Assembly: GCA_020086605.1 (NCBI GenBank)
Contig: JACBWW010000003.1
Coordinates: 60,314,582 to 60,378,581 of the forward strand
Direction of reading: 5' to 3'
Origin: Lanius collurio
Taxonomy: Eukaryota; Chordata; Aves; Passeriformes; Laniidae
Length of the DNA stretch: 64,000 nucleotides
Below the pieces are notes generated by a model, which saw only the letters and a program-made list of their open reading frames with translations, was not told the DNA's origin and did not search any database. Of the stretch, positions 23,577-35,986 are shown one piece after another. Position 1 is the first letter of the stretch, and each line of letters starts with the position of its first letter. Both the position numbers and the translations under genes were made by a program.

Positions 23577-23640
23577 TCGCCCCCTCTTTATAGCCTTAAT
23601 CTCAAGTGAACTCAACCGAAACCAAACCGAATTTAACAGC

Positions 23641-23760
23641 AGAAGGTTTCCCATTGGCTGGCACAGATGCAGTGCTGCTGTCCATGTGTCCTATCATCCA
23701 ATCAGCTTCCTGCTCACGTGCTGTCCACGCGTTGCTCCAGCCAATCACAGCCTCACTTCC
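23641..23760. promoter_or_regulatory. cluster of CCAAT motifs with an E-box; weak promoter candidate
   Basis: ATTGG (an inverted CCAAT) at 23653-23657, CCAAT at 23698-23702 and CCAAT at 23741-23745 lie within 93 bp, two of them as CCAATCA, the NF-Y core. A CACGTG E-box sits between them at 23715-23720. A C-rich stretch follows to about 23850. There is no TATA box or initiator I would rely on. NF-Y type triplets are typical of some vertebrate promoters and of LTRs. It could be a regulatory element, an old LTR remnant or chance. Confidence 0.3.
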
Positions 23761-24942
23761 AGCTGTCACTCAAGCGACTCTCTGCTCCCTCCAGCCCCTC
23801 CCACCCCTCACACAACCCCAACCATCCCCTTCCCTCAGGGCCTTCTCCTGAGCATCAGCCTCAACCGCTTTAACAAACACAGCCCCACATTCCACACCTG
23901 TACACTGCCTTCTCCTGAGAGGCACCAGGGCACTTTGCTGCCCATCGCAAAACAATTTCTTCAAGGGGAATACATTTTCCTCTTTCCTTTGTGCATAGAA
24001 TCCAGAGTAAGAAACTAAGACTGGTGCTAACTGACAAATTAGTTTTGCTGCCTTACTACTGCATTTTCACACACATAACAAGCACTTTCATAAATAAGAT
24101 CTGTGTGATTCTGTTCCTTTGGGCAGAATAAGGTTTTTTTTCTGCTCAAGAAGGGATTTTCCCCTCAAAAAGTACCCCCCTGGCTTCTCTGCTTTTCTGA
24201 TTAGTGAGAGGAATGGTTTTCTTTTGAAACTGACATGGTGAACTTCAAGAAGGTTTATGGTCACGAGGTAGAGGCAGAAGCTGTGATGAAGAAATAGAGG
24301 TGAGGAGAAAATAATAATTTGAATTATTGCCTTAGGAATGGTGGGAGAATGGCTTTCAAGTGTCCTCAAAATATTGAGGCAGTTCATGGTCCTCAGCACA
24401 TGAGAAAATTCCTATGCCACAGGGTTAACTAGATGCATAGGTATGTGGAAGATTTAATGTGCCAGATTTGGTGCATTTTCCATATTCTTTTCCCTGAGGA
24501 GCTCTATCTTGCTGACATTATGAACAAGCAGACACTACATCTATACAAAGCAGGGAAGAAATGAAAACAGGATATTAAAAAGAATCATGTTGTAATGAGA
24601 CTTTTCTGCTTTACAGTGGTATTAAGAGTGTGGTCCTGACTGACTTTTAAGCAGGACTGAGGAGTTTTATTTTGTATTGGTGAATATTGTTTCTAAGGCT
24701 GGTGTGATATTTTTGTTCTTTGAAATTTCATACTTGCTATATCTGAGAGTAGAACATATGAATGAGATGAATATCCCTTACTCTTAGAAAATTCTAAAAT
24801 AGGTTTTACCTGTTCTGACCAATAATTACCAGACAGATGAAAGATACTTGCTTTATCTCTTCCTGCTCCATCTTCCTTCAAAAAACTCCTAAACAAAAAT
24901 TAAGTTTGTGTGAAGAAATCAGTTCATCCCTGGTGGGATTAG

Positions 24943-24963
24943 GAAAAAAAAAAAAAAAAAAAA
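24943..24963. repeat. poly(A) run
   Basis: About 21 A bases on the plus strand. No retroposed body with target duplications is apparent around it. Confidence 0.8.
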
Positions 24964-27900
24964 AGTAAGCAATTCCATTTGCAGCTTTTCTATAGTTCAG
25001 AAAATTTTTAAACATGAAATGTTGTCATTTTACCCATGGCACCTTCCCATATTTCACTTTCTCATAAATGAGACAAGATATGGGAAAAAATACTCCCAAC
25101 TACAGCCTTAATTTCCCCAAACTTCAGGTGGACTCTGCGTGGGAAGGTTTCACTGTGCCATGTTCACACACAGGCAGGTGGGAACAAGTTCTGGCAGACT
25201 TTCAAACAGCTTGGGCTGAAGCTCACTCTGGGACGGAGGCTGTGAGTTGTGTTGGTGGCGCAAACTTAGCAAAGATGGTTATCTTGGGTACAGCGCTGAG
25301 CTAACACACTTTGTGGGCTGGATTTATATCACATAGGATTCTTCTTTCTGCTCTCACTCAGGGTAATTGTCTGTACCTAAACAGAAGAAGAAGAGGTCCT
25401 GTGATGTGTTCCCTGCTAATATGAGTCACAACATCTTATTGTCTTTCCAGAAGAGAAATGTATGCTGCAAGGGAGACTTGAAGGTTGCGAGGCACCTCCT
25501 CTGTTGGTCTTTTCCAAAGCTTGTCTGGCATTGGAAGTGCTGTATATCCAAAGAGGGGTACACTGGAAAACACGAGGTCTTTGGACTGTGGTAAGAGGGG
25601 CAGCAGCAGTGTGTCAGGCTCTGGAAGACCACTTTGTCATGTGCTGTGGAGAAGTCACCGGGCGTCACTGGAATTGCCTCCTTCTGGCATAGGCACTTAC
25701 TGGAGAATTTTTTTCAGGTATATAAATTGATTTGATTTCATTTATAGCCCACAAAGATGCCTTGTGTCTTCCTTGGGTGGTAGAGCCTTTTATTTCTGGT
25801 ACCACTACTTCCTGAACCTCTGAGCAATGCTGCCTTTCTCCTTTAAGGAAGGGAAATAGGGGAAATTCCCTCTCATTTCCAGGGAAAACAGCCTTAATGA
25901 GAGAGTATTTTCAGGTCAGGAATCACATCTCATTCTTTTTTTTTTTATTGCCCTTTGTGACTTTTTTGCACTCTTTTAGAGATAGGGCCACCAACATTTC
26001 TAGGCTTTGTTTTGTTCCTCATCAAAATTATCCCCACTGTAACTGTTACATAAGCCTGTCAATCCAAACCCCCATTCCCCCACACTGGTAACTGCTTCTA
26101 CCTTCTTTCCTATAGGTCTTGCCATACTCAGAGGCTCACCAAGCACATTTCCAAACTTACACCCACCTCATGAGCTGCATGCCAGGGATTCTACATCTCA
26201 TTTATCTTCCTTGCCTGGGTTTGCTATTGCCTGCAGTCAGGTGTGCTCTCTGGGAAAAAAAGGATGAGATGAGAAGCGGGCTGGGGCTTTGTGTAAAATA
26301 TTGTTTGCTCTTGCTGTTTTGGATATTTGGCAGCACTTTTTTTCTAACCTGAGCATTGATGGTAAGAGTAGAACACCTTTGAGCAGTCACCTCTTTTGCC
26401 TATGCCTGGTGTTAAAGCTGGCTTAATACCAGTTTGAGGGGCTTTGATTTAGGAAGTAATTGGAAGTGTACACTCACTGTGACACACAGGAGGGGACAGA
26501 GCTGTCAACTCCTTGTTACTTCCAGGAATTGAGGTGCAATCCAGCAACACTAAGATCACCACTCTCTTTTGCTGGAACTGATATAATATCCCTCCCTTGC
26601 AGCAGAAGCCACTTCTCATCTTTCTTAGAGCCAGGAGAGGGAGTGATGAAATCGCAGGCACTTCGGCATTGAATTGGCACGTTCCACAGGAATCCATGTT
26701 CCCTGGGATCTGCACCACCATATCAAACAACAAAGTGTCAATCAACACCTGAATTTTATAGCAAAACACTGTGGACTGCCTTTCTCAGTCTTTACCTTGC
26801 ACACTCTTGATCAAGGCCACCTCGCAGGGAACAGGGCTCCAGCCAGGCAGGCTGGCAGGACTGGCTCTGCAGCAGCTGGATTTCAGATCTCATTCTTATG
26901 CAGCCTATTTACTGCAGTCACTTTCATCCTTGCCCTTAACTTCTGTTTGCTCAACGAAAGCAGCACGTAGGCAAACAGCATTTTGCATTTTAAAAGAGTT
27001 TTAATTTGTATCTGTTTTCAAAGTACACACCAAGGCTAATGAATTGTCACTCCATTCTCTGGGATACACAGGAACAACTGACTAAAATTAGCATTAATTA
27101 GTTGAATTACTGTACCATCAAGAGCCTTCAGTTGAGCTTGGGGTCTTGGTGCAATACGTTTAGGATGAGCAAGTTGTGTGAAGCTGGTAAGGGTTGGTGT
27201 AGTTGTCATTATTACTTTGGAGAGAGGTGATCAAAGAGTGACTTCCTTCTTGAAGTGCCACAGCTAAAGTTTCAGACCCAATGGAGAGCCATAGTGAGCA
27301 GTGGATCCTCATTGTTCTTGAGTTCACTTTGCTTCCTATTTGAATGTTGCTACAATTCCATGTCTCACTTACTAATTTGATTTTACTGATTTCAGTGCTC
27401 CCACTTAGTGCATGAATGCTTGCAAAAGCTGACCAGAGGACCTGGAATACTACACTGAAAAAGAGAAGGACTAGAAGTAATTGAGAGCCAATGGGAACCT
27501 CTTTATCAGGAGACATGTTTAAATTCTTTCTTAAGAAGAGCAATTTATTCTGTCAAAGGCAAGGGTGGTTTGGTTCAGTTAGATAATTCAAGGGATCAAC
27601 TAGAGAGAAGGGATGGACAATCTTGCTCTAGGGCACTCTCATCTCTGAAAGTAGAAGGTATTTCACATCTCTTGTATTCTGCCCTCCAACATTATGGCAG
27701 TGACCTGATAAGATCCTATCTGAGACCAGGTCATACCTGATGGCAAGAAGTCTAGAAAATGGGTACTTGCAACTCTATCTCTGTTCCAGGCAGTCTTTAA
27801 CAATCCTCTGTGAAGAGGAATTACCACAAGAAATTGGCAATAGGCAGCACAAAAATTTTGGTGAAAGCTCCTCACTGTCCACAAGGTTCCCTTTCTGTTT

Positions 27901-29161
27901 CCGCTGGCATCACATACATATTCATAAACATTTAATGTGTCTTGAGCATGAATGAAATGTACCAGATACGTAGTTCTGAAGTTGTGCTCTGATCTCCTTG
28001 AACTGAAATTCACTGAGACTGTTCTCCATGTAGGCTTGTTTTTCAAACCTGTTACAGAAAACAGCAGAAAAAAAGACCCACCTAATTTTCCTTCTGGCCT
28101 ATCTGCTATGCATTTTACTCAGGGACAGTTTCTCCTGGATTAGATGGTTGCTTTAATGCCTTGGCAGCAGTCTACTTAAAAATTTGATGGATAAAACCAG
28201 CTAATTTCACCCAGTCCCTCTCACTAGTGATGGATGATTATTAAAGTGGTGGCAAAATCAGGCTGGGATTGTGCTGCAGAAACCACATTGTCTTTTTGGC
28301 TTAGTTTAATGATGCAGGAATATTGAACATTGCTTCTTTCCAAGTTCCCTGTGCTTCCTGTCCTTCCCAAAACGAAGCAATGGTACCTTTGACCTGAGAC
28401 AGACCCATTGGTGACCTCACAAAACTGGATTAAAGAGAACCAGAGTTTCAAAAGCAGGTGCAAAGGTACAATTACAAAAGCTGCACAAGATGGCAACTGC
28501 TAAAACAGATGGAAGCTACTGGTTTTTGGAAGGTGTAAGTTTAAACCAGTTCAAATTAGTGGCAGTTTTAAGAAATTCCACTCTTAACTGTCCTCCAATA
28601 CTGTCCTCCAGCAGGTTCATTGCTGTCTGTATTGACATCCCTGGAGATTAATCCATTATGAGATGTTTCTGGACACCACATTACAGGCAAATGCCAGGAC
28701 ACTCTGGTTGTGCTGGGACATCAGCCAGCCGTGTGCCCTGACAACTGGACACTGACCCTGAATCAGTGCATCCAGCCTCCACAAGGTTTTTGGCCTCTCA
28801 GCAAAGCAGAATAAACTTATTTTGCCATTACACAGCTTCTGCAGTGGAACTGATTCATCTTTTCCATGCATCTGCCCACAATATACCACACAGTCAACTT
28901 CTGACACCTTAAGGGCATCTTAGTGTCCCACACTTTCAGAGCAACCACACAGTAAATTTAATCTCTCCTCCACTCTGTCTGGAAGAATTAGGAGGGAGGA
29001 GGCATATCAGCCCACTTGACATCTCCTAGGCCATGAGAGGATTCTCAAGGTTTTCTTCTGAAAGAACAGTGCTCAGAGTCTTACCCCCTCACCTTCTTTG
29101 CAATGAATGCTATGTTTCAAGCTTCCCTCAAGTAAGGAGACTCATTTCTCCTTAAATCCCC

Positions 29162-29170
29162 TATAAAAGG
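29162..29170 (+). promoter_or_regulatory. isolated consensus TATA box (weak)
   Basis: TATAAAAGG matches the consensus, and the following 130 bp are moderately GC-rich. No further promoter element or first exon is clear, so it is recorded only as a site to test. Confidence 0.15.
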
Positions 29171-31524
29171 CCAAGAAATCCCTACAGAAGGCAAAGCCAA
29201 GGGATAATCTCTTTTCTCCCCTTTGCCTTGTGTTTTTTCATGAATGTTTCTTGGCCAGCTCTGACAGCCCAGCCTGGCCCAGCCCCTCTCAGATCCTCAG
29301 CAGTCCCTCCCACTCATGGCACGGGTTCTGTCAGCTGCTGAAGCCTGGCCTGCGAGATATAGAAACACATGAATTAACTGAGATTAATAAAATATGAGTA
29401 GATGGAGAGGGGAGAAATTTTAGTCCTCTAAGTGGGTTAAACCTGCAGGGCTGCTTCAGACTCAGGTTTTTCTTCAGTCGCTTCTGAGCTCTGGAGGGAG
29501 ATCTTGTAGGGAAAGGGCTGTTTCAGATGTGTTAAAGGTGCAAGTGGTAGAAGCATTAAGAAGAAGCAGTAGAAAGGAGGGGAGGATGGAGATACTTCCT
29601 TCTCCTTTAGAGGTGTTGTTGCTGCTGTCTTGCAATCCCTGTAGAGATTCAGGGAAATGTTGGGAGTTCCTTACTTGTTTTCTGGAAGCAGACAGGAATT
29701 CATATGGTGGAACACTCAGTATTTGATTTCATCCATGCTCCATTATACTTGAAATGGACTGTCTTAATATTTCCTGCATTAAAAAGTATTATTATGACAG
29801 TCAGCAGAAGAGGAAAAATAAAAAGCTCTGATTGCACGGATAGCCTCTAGCAAATAACATTGCTTTGCTAAGTGTAGGAAGAGGTGTCCTCTTTTTTTCC
29901 TTAGGTGAACATTTCTTTTTTGGAAAGATGAAACACCTGACTCCTAAGCTAGCAGAAATATCCAGCTACAGATCAGAACATTACAATACTTCCGCTGACT
30001 AAAAGACCTTGTGGTCTGGGAGAAAGTGCTGCCTTTCTCTGTGGCCTGAGGTCAGCTAATTCATAATCATCAGAGAGTAATGACTCGCTCAGGGCTTGTA
30101 ATTTCCTATTATATTGGAAAAAGGTAAGCAAGTGGATGGTATTCAGGGAGTCAGGGTGTAACATCAATTTCACTATTACATAAAACACATACCTTTGTGC
30201 ATTCATACTCTTCTAGATTAGGATTTTGAGCAGGAAATTAAGAGAATGGAAGAACTGTTAGCTTGCTGACCAACCTTTTCCCAAGACAAGACAGTGTGTT
30301 CCTGTTTTTAAATGTTTTCATATAAAAGGGAGGAAAAGGTTCATCTCTTCTACTGGGATAGTCTTCATCTTTTCAACAGATCTCAGGCAGGTTTATAATC
30401 TTTAAGAATGTCACCCTTAGGTTATAAAGTTAATTTATTTTTGTTCTCTAATTACATATGAGATATGCTCAGTTTAGAAGTTAAAACCTGAGGTGGTTTT
30501 TTTCTTGTTGGTTTTAATTTTTTTTATGATGCTGGCTTTGAAAACTCTTCCTGGAACTAGACAATAAACAGATTTTCTGCTTCCAATGCTACTTCTAGCT
30601 ATATCAGTTACCCAGGAAGTGAGATGAAGGTTTGTGAGAGGAAGGTTATATCATTGACAAAGTGGGAAGCAGGATAAACTCCTGTTTATATCTGTTCAGT
30701 TGCAGTGCATTTATACAGTGAGCTAGAGAAAAAACTACATCATAAGACAGCTCCTATGAAGGTTGAAACTACTATAATTTATGCCAGCTGTCCAGAGACA
30801 CTTGCTGTTATCATGTTATACTAACAAACATTAAAGTCCTGAAATACAGAACAGCATAACTCTGTCATTCGGAGAGACCTAACTTTGCTGCAGCTGAGCA
30901 TCTGGCCCTGGGAGCTGATTTCATGTTTCCACTTGGAGTCATTATCTCTTTGGCTGTGGAAACACACATCCCATGCTTATGCTCAAATCCAGAGTGTTGG
31001 ACTCAGTGATAATATATATAAACCCTGAGAACTATTGAACATTTTTGTGCTTCATAAATATTCTGATAGACCTGAGCAAACTCCCAAAGTCCTGGCCTAG
31101 TATTCACTGCAATTTAACTTATGGCATGTATTTCCTCCACTATTTCCAGCAGCTTAGCTGAGGAATCTAGAGAAACCATTGCCAGGATATATGGATTTCC
31201 AGAAATTCACATCTGGGGATGGAAATGCCAGATTAACATTAATAAATGGCATGGAACACTGGTGAGTGTGACAAAGCCAGCTATCTTCCTCACCTTTCTA
31301 AAAGTTTGCTCCCGTCAGTATGCTCAGTCTGCCAGATGAGATGAGAAGACAAAAAAATTAAATCTAATTGGAATTGAGGCTTGATTCTGACACCCGTGGA
31401 CATACAAATTACCTATTTCTCTGTCAATACTGATTTTGTCAACAGACCTGGGTCATGAATGAAAGGGTTGCAGAGCTGCTTTTAGGAGCTGAGCCACTGT
31501 TTGACATCTAAAGAAAGTTGGTAA

Positions 31525-31529
31525 ATCCT
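31525..31529. repeat. target-site duplication, left copy (ATCCT)
   Basis: ATCCT directly abuts the TGTAC end of the LTR and is repeated exactly at 32086-32090. Confidence 0.9.
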
Positions 31530-32085
31530 TGTACTAGTTTGAAAGCAAACCAGTTAGAGACTCAAAATCAGAACTACAATTTAATAGGAAAATTAAAAAT
31601 AAATGCAATAGTACAGAAACACTGACAGAGTCATGATACAACCTGACACTGTCAGGCACAGCGGTGGTAGCAGCCCGATTAAATGGTGGCTGCAGTCCTC
31701 CTGAAGTGATAGATGTGGTTCTGTTGAAGCAGTGATCCTGTAGAAGGGTCTGATCTTCCTCTGAAGGTCCTGTGGTGGTTATGTAGCTCTTGTCCTCTAG
31801 AAACACAGTAGGTAAGGGCTGAGTGTGGAATTCCAAACCAAACCTCAGATTACATCCAGGTAGGAATGCTTGGTTCCTCCCCCTGGGCGGAGCATCTCAC
31901 AATGGGGTGATGTAATTGTATGAGTGGTGCAGTGAGGCTGGATGGCCCATTAACAGAAGATATCTCCCGAAGGGAATTATCAGGGATGAGTCACAGAAGA
32001 GATACAGAATGTTGCCCCACCTGGTTTTAACAAATGGTGATAGAATACATACTTTTGGTTACATCTTACATTGTAACCTAAGACA
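31530..32085 (-). mobile_element. solo LTR of an avian ERVL-like retrovirus (556 bp), minus strand
   Basis: Read on the plus strand the element starts TGTACTAGTTTGAAAGC and ends AACCTAAGACA, so it has TG...CA ends on either strand, and identical 5-bp ATCCT copies flank it. The blocks CTCCTGAAGTGATAGATGTG, GATCCTGTAGAAGGGTCTGA, CTCCCCCTGGGCGGAGCATC and ACATCTTACATTGTAACC match a common songbird LTR. Minus orientation is inferred from a degraded TATA region (antisense of 31850-31860) and an ATTAAA-type signal antisense to about 31579-31584. No internal retroviral sequence adjoins, so it is a solo LTR. Preserved target duplications and near-consensus blocks suggest a moderate rather than great age. 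Confidence 0.92.
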
Positions 32086-32090
32086 ATCCT
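32086..32090. repeat. target-site duplication, right copy (ATCCT)
   Basis: An exact copy of 31525-31529, just outside the LTR end AGACA. Confidence 0.9.
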
Positions 32091-32462
32091 TTACAAAGAA
32101 AATGTTGTAATTAAGGGTGTTTTATTTGCCCCACCTGAAATTCATAGTCCAGACTGATCTGGGAAAATCCAAATAGTCTGTTTGAAGTTTAGAGATTTAG
32201 GAGAGACTAAGGCATCAGGTACACAGTGGTATTTTCACAAAGCTCCTCCTTTTATATCTGAGAAAATGAATTTAGTGCTTTGTTTGCATTTATGGCTGCT
32301 GATGGCTGTTTTACAAACTGAATTTATATGCCTGCAGAAAGCTTGTGACAGAGGGGCCACTGCATGGCTCCTACATTGCTACTCCATCTCAGGCATGGTG
32401 CTTTTATTTGCAATAAATACATGTCTATTTAAACTAATGACTTGCAAAGACGTGTGGCCAGG
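32091..32462. other. unique spacer between two LTRs
   Basis: 372 bp with no retroviral gene likeness, so the two flanking LTRs (different families, opposite strands) do not bound one provirus. Confidence 0.6.
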
Positions 32463-32727
32463 TGCACTGGTTTTGGATGGGATAGACTTAATTTTGTTCA
32501 TAGTAGCTGGGATGAGTAATGTTTTAGATTTGTGACCAAAACATGCTGGGATGTTTTTTTTATTGCTGAGCAAAGGCAAAGGCTTTCCTGCTCCTCACCC
32601 CACCCCAGCAGAGAGGAGGCTGGGAGTGTACTAGGAGTTGGGAAGGGACACAGCTGGGACAGCTGACCCCACTGACCAAAGGGACATCCCACACCATATG
32701 GTGTCATGCTCAGCATACAAACTTGTG
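32463..32727 (+). mobile_element. truncated ERVL-like LTR (U3 part only)
   Basis: It begins TGCACTGGTTTTGGATGGGA and continues with ATAGACTTAATTTTGTTCAT, AGTAGCTGGGATGAG, CCTCACCCCACCCCAGCAG, GGGAAGGGACACAGCTGGGA and CACCATATGGTGTCATGCTC, then stops near CATACAAACTT. This is the 5' (U3) half of the LTR family also seen at 15419-15971 and 54266-54846, in the same order as the first copy. The break falls just at the promoter TATA region, so R and U5 are missing. Deletion or partial excision is likely. Confidence 0.87.
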
Positions 32728-33936
32728 ACCGAATGTCCTTAATTTTTCCCATGACCCATTTGCTTTGGCAGCATCTGGAGCAGCAAACTGGTCCATGGAC
32801 ACTTGAAGTGATTTATCTGAATTTCAGAAGAGGCATGGCAGGGGGTTAGAAGGAGTCAAGCCCTGAGCCCCTCCTGACTTACAGCTGTGAAGCCAGTCCC
32901 CTCTGCAGCAGAAAGTGGAAAGATGGAGATCTACAAGCACCTTGTTATCACCTAGGAGTGAGGAGAGGCAGATCACATTTTATTATAGCTGGCAGAGGTA
33001 CCAAGTCTCCTCTCATCCTGCCTTGCTTTGCCTTTTGACTGCAGTGATAGATCAGAGAATGCAGATGATGAGGTCTGGTGGTCTTATCCCCAAGGGAGCA
33101 GATTCTGCATGATGTAGGTGCCCCATTTAAAAATAAAAAATATTGCAGTGCATGGCATAAAGAGAAATATTAACCTATATAAAAACAAAACTGAGCATGT
33201 TGTGAATGTTGTCACAGCAGTCTTCATCTTCCTCATACATGGGGAATTAATGTCTGACCTGTCCAGGCTTCTGTGACACCAGAGTGGATCAGTTTTACCT
33301 AAGGGCAATATTTTGCAGCAAAGACTGAGATTTCTGCATTATTTTTTTTTTTTTTTTCAATCTTCCATCTAATGCATTTAGGGGTTTTGAGACCCACAGA
33401 AGGCCATTTCTGAGGAAAGGAATTTACCTCCTTTCATATGCAGGTAAGTGGTTTTATTACTAGAAGAAAAACCTCATGAAATGTGAAGCTTACAGTTTAA
33501 CTTTTTTGATTTTATTTTTGCATCTATAAATATTTGTGTGAAATCTGTAAAACCTTAGAAATGCTGCAACTTTGATCACAGTTACAAGCTAGATTGCAAC
33601 TGCTCCACTCACAGCTCATCAAGGAACTGAGTGCTGCAAGAATGGCTCAGAAGTGACCAGCAAGAGCTGGAACAGGGGAATCATCTGCTGGCATAAAATC
33701 CTAATTGTACTGTTACTAAGGCAGTGGCCTGTCCGAACAGGGAGGGTGGCTAAGGAGCTTCATGAAGTAAAAAAAAAAAACAACCAAAACTCAGTCTTCA
33801 TATGCAAATTCCTGCAGAAGATGGGCAGAAGCTTGTGAGCAGTGGCAGCTGATAGGAAGAGAACACTGCATGCATGTGCATGGATTGTGTATGTGTGCAA
33901 GTGTAGGGGCTCAGATGGAACCATAGATGGATCTGT
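32728..33936. other. unique non-coding sequence
   Basis: No repeat or exon recognised apart from a T-run at about 33342-33357 and a short A-run near 33769-33780. Confidence 0.5.
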
Positions 33937-34080
33937 AGAATATCCTAAATTAGAATGGTCCTACAGGGACCATCAGACCACCATTCTCCTGGCTCTGCAC
34001 AGGACAACCCCAAAAATCACACCATGTGTCTGAGAGCATAGTGCAAAACTTCTTGAACTCTGTCAGGAAGCTGGTATGGA
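33937..34080 (-). mobile_element. CR1 LINE fragment (3' region)
   Basis: Antisense to the CR1 3' end. AGAATATCCTAAATTAGAAT is followed by CTGGCTCTGCACAGGACAAC, CACACCATGTGTCTGAGAGC and CTTCTTGAACTCTGTCAGG, which matches a CR1 subfamily whose tail lacks the common ATTCTATGATT repeat end. The match fades after about 34080. Short and 5'-truncated, as most CR1 copies are, because reverse transcription stops early. Confidence 0.82.
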
Positions 34081-35850
34081 GGATCCTTGTGCTTGTTGCC
34101 TTTGGGAAGAGACCTTGTCACAGGTCTCCTGTGAGTCTGGAGCTATTATACAAGTGACATACCATCCTTATGGAGGGGTCTGTGCAAAAAGAAACCTCTT
34201 CTCATTAATCACAGTAGTGGTTATGCTTGGTAGTGGTGCAATGAGGTTCATAAAGTCTGTGCAGGTAATTCTCCCATGAGACTGAAACCAGTCAGGGTAA
34301 TTTTAGGGAGATGAGAGAGTAATGCCAGGAGGAAATACATTTACTTAGTTTTAATGGAGTAGTTTTCCAATCACTTATCTCATCAGGCTGTAAAGGAGAA
34401 AAACAATAGTATTAAGGTAAGGCACTACATGGATCTGCTATATTAAATTGACCCAAATTCTATATCTTTATAAAGCTGCACAAATGGGAGCTCCAAGAAG
34501 GAATACATTCCTTCATGTGTTCTCTTCTTCTTTTCTTGCGGCTGTGAGTGTGGCTCATTCAGCAGCCAGTGAGGTAGTTATTATTAACACAGAGGAGAGC
34601 TGGAGTAGTTTACTGAAAATCCTGTCTTAGAGCAAATGCAAAGCAAAGGTTTAGGTGAATCAATTTGCTGTTATTATGGTGTCCTTACGTGGTGTCCAAC
34701 AGAAAGCTCTTTTGAATTTACAGCTACATTTTGTATCACTTTGAAGTATTAACTACTTAATTCTACTGGTTCTGGTGCTGCTGATAAACCAGATATTTAA
34801 TCACGGGCAGCAGTGTGGATTCTTACAGGTACTTATGTGCCAGCTCCTATTCATTTCTGCAGGAGCTGGGTTTATCTGCTCAGCTGTATCCAGAAAATGT
34901 ATATGCAACACTCTGAGCTCAAACTGCTGCCAAGTTTTTGTTAATTTTAACCTGCATCTTGCATGAGGGGATGTTTTCCCTTTAAAAGATTTACATCTTC
35001 AACTCCTGGGATTATTAAAAAAAAAAAAAAAAAAACCTAAATAAATCATTCATTGCTTCCCTCACTTTTTAAAGTTTTCTTTAAATAATAAGAGCCAAAG
35101 GTAGAACTACCTTCACAGAAGCATCATCATGCTTTTTTCCACTGACTTCCATGGAACATTAAACTAACTGAAGACCTAAAAATCCATAAATGTGACCTGA
35201 GGATACATTAAGAGACAAAATTCCCAAAGATTGCACTCTAGACTGGCCCCACACCTTGGGTCTTGCTTTCATTATGAATCTTGTTAATTTCTTGTTAATT
35301 AGAAATTAAGGTTTTACTTAACTTAAAACATTGATATTGAGCTCTTTTCAATGTTTGGCTTTCATTAAAGAATTTTTATGTGAAAAGTTGCAACAATACT
35401 GTAAATTAAACTTTCTATCCTTTCCATTTTTGAAATATTTTTTGCATAAAACATTCCTGTTGTATTCAGAATAGTCCTCTGTTGGCCTTTCAGCCAAATT
35501 TTAGTAGATTTATTTTCAAATATTATACTAGATGTCAACAATGGTCCCTTAGCTCAAGTTTTAAAAAAGAACTGTGAGAACTCATTGGCTTGGGGAAAGG
35601 GGATTTTTTTTAACATATCTTATGGTGAATGTATATAAATTTGGGTCTGGGGTACAGAGTAGATGGAAAAACCTTTTCCTGCTTGCTTTGCCCAGAATGA
35701 ATATTCCCACAGACTCTGCACAGACAGGAGGAAAAAGTCAGTATGTCAAAAGGAGAAAGAACCTATGGGACTTAGGAGATTTGTAATGGACAATGCTTAT
35801 GTGATTTATAACCCTTCTGAACTTCTGGTGCTTCTGGTTCCCCGTTTCTT
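34081..35850. other. unique non-coding sequence
   Basis: Nothing recognisable except an A-run at about 35018-35034. Confidence 0.5.
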
Positions 35851-35880
35851 CCGGTTTTGAAGATCCTGCTTCAAAACTGG
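35851..35880. repeat. 12-bp inverted repeat (hairpin)
   Basis: CCGGTTTTGAAG at 35851-35862 and CTTCAAAACTGG at 35869-35880 pair over 12 positions with one G-T wobble across a 6-base loop (ATCCTG). It lies 50 bp before a CR1 tail. It is too short for a microRNA precursor and there is no T-run after it. Confidence 0.7.
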
Positions 35881-35930
35881 ACACACTTTGCACAAGAGTT
35901 TGGAACAGATGGAACTGATAAATTCAGGGG

Positions 35931-35986
35931 TTAGAACTAGATGATCTTGAACATCCCTTCCAACCAAAGCAATTCTATGAATTCTA
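35931..35986 (+). mobile_element. CR1 LINE 3' tail (very short copy)
   Basis: GTTAGAACTAGATGATCTTG followed by CATCCCTTCCAACCAAAGCA and ATTCTATGAATTCT is the sense 3' terminus of CR1 (the 'ttggaactagatgatcttt', 'ggtcccttccaacc' and 'attctatgattct' blocks). Only about 56 bp remain. Confidence 0.8.

Larger units (their letters stand above)
15972..23640. other. unique non-coding sequence
   Basis: About 7.7 kb with no dispersed repeat or exon I can support. Simple repeats inside are listed separately, together with an AAAC run at 17109-17126. The longest frame (188 codons, minus, 18333-18899) has no recognisable domain, signal peptide or membrane segment. Confidence 0.5.
23761..31524. other. unique non-coding sequence
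   Basis: About 7.8 kb without a recognisable exon or dispersed repeat. It contains a long A-run at about 24943-24963 and an isolated TATAAAAGG at 29162-29170. The first part (23.76-23.9 kb) is C-rich. Confidence 0.5.

Noticed and set aside
23416..24018. 200-codon plus-strand open frame
   Set aside because: It passes through a microsatellite and the CCAAT-rich stretch, has Ser/Pro/His-rich low-complexity content and matches no known family.
31020..31030. ATATATATAAACC as a TATA box
   Set aside because: Isolated in AT-rich DNA with no other promoter element; such matches are common by composition.
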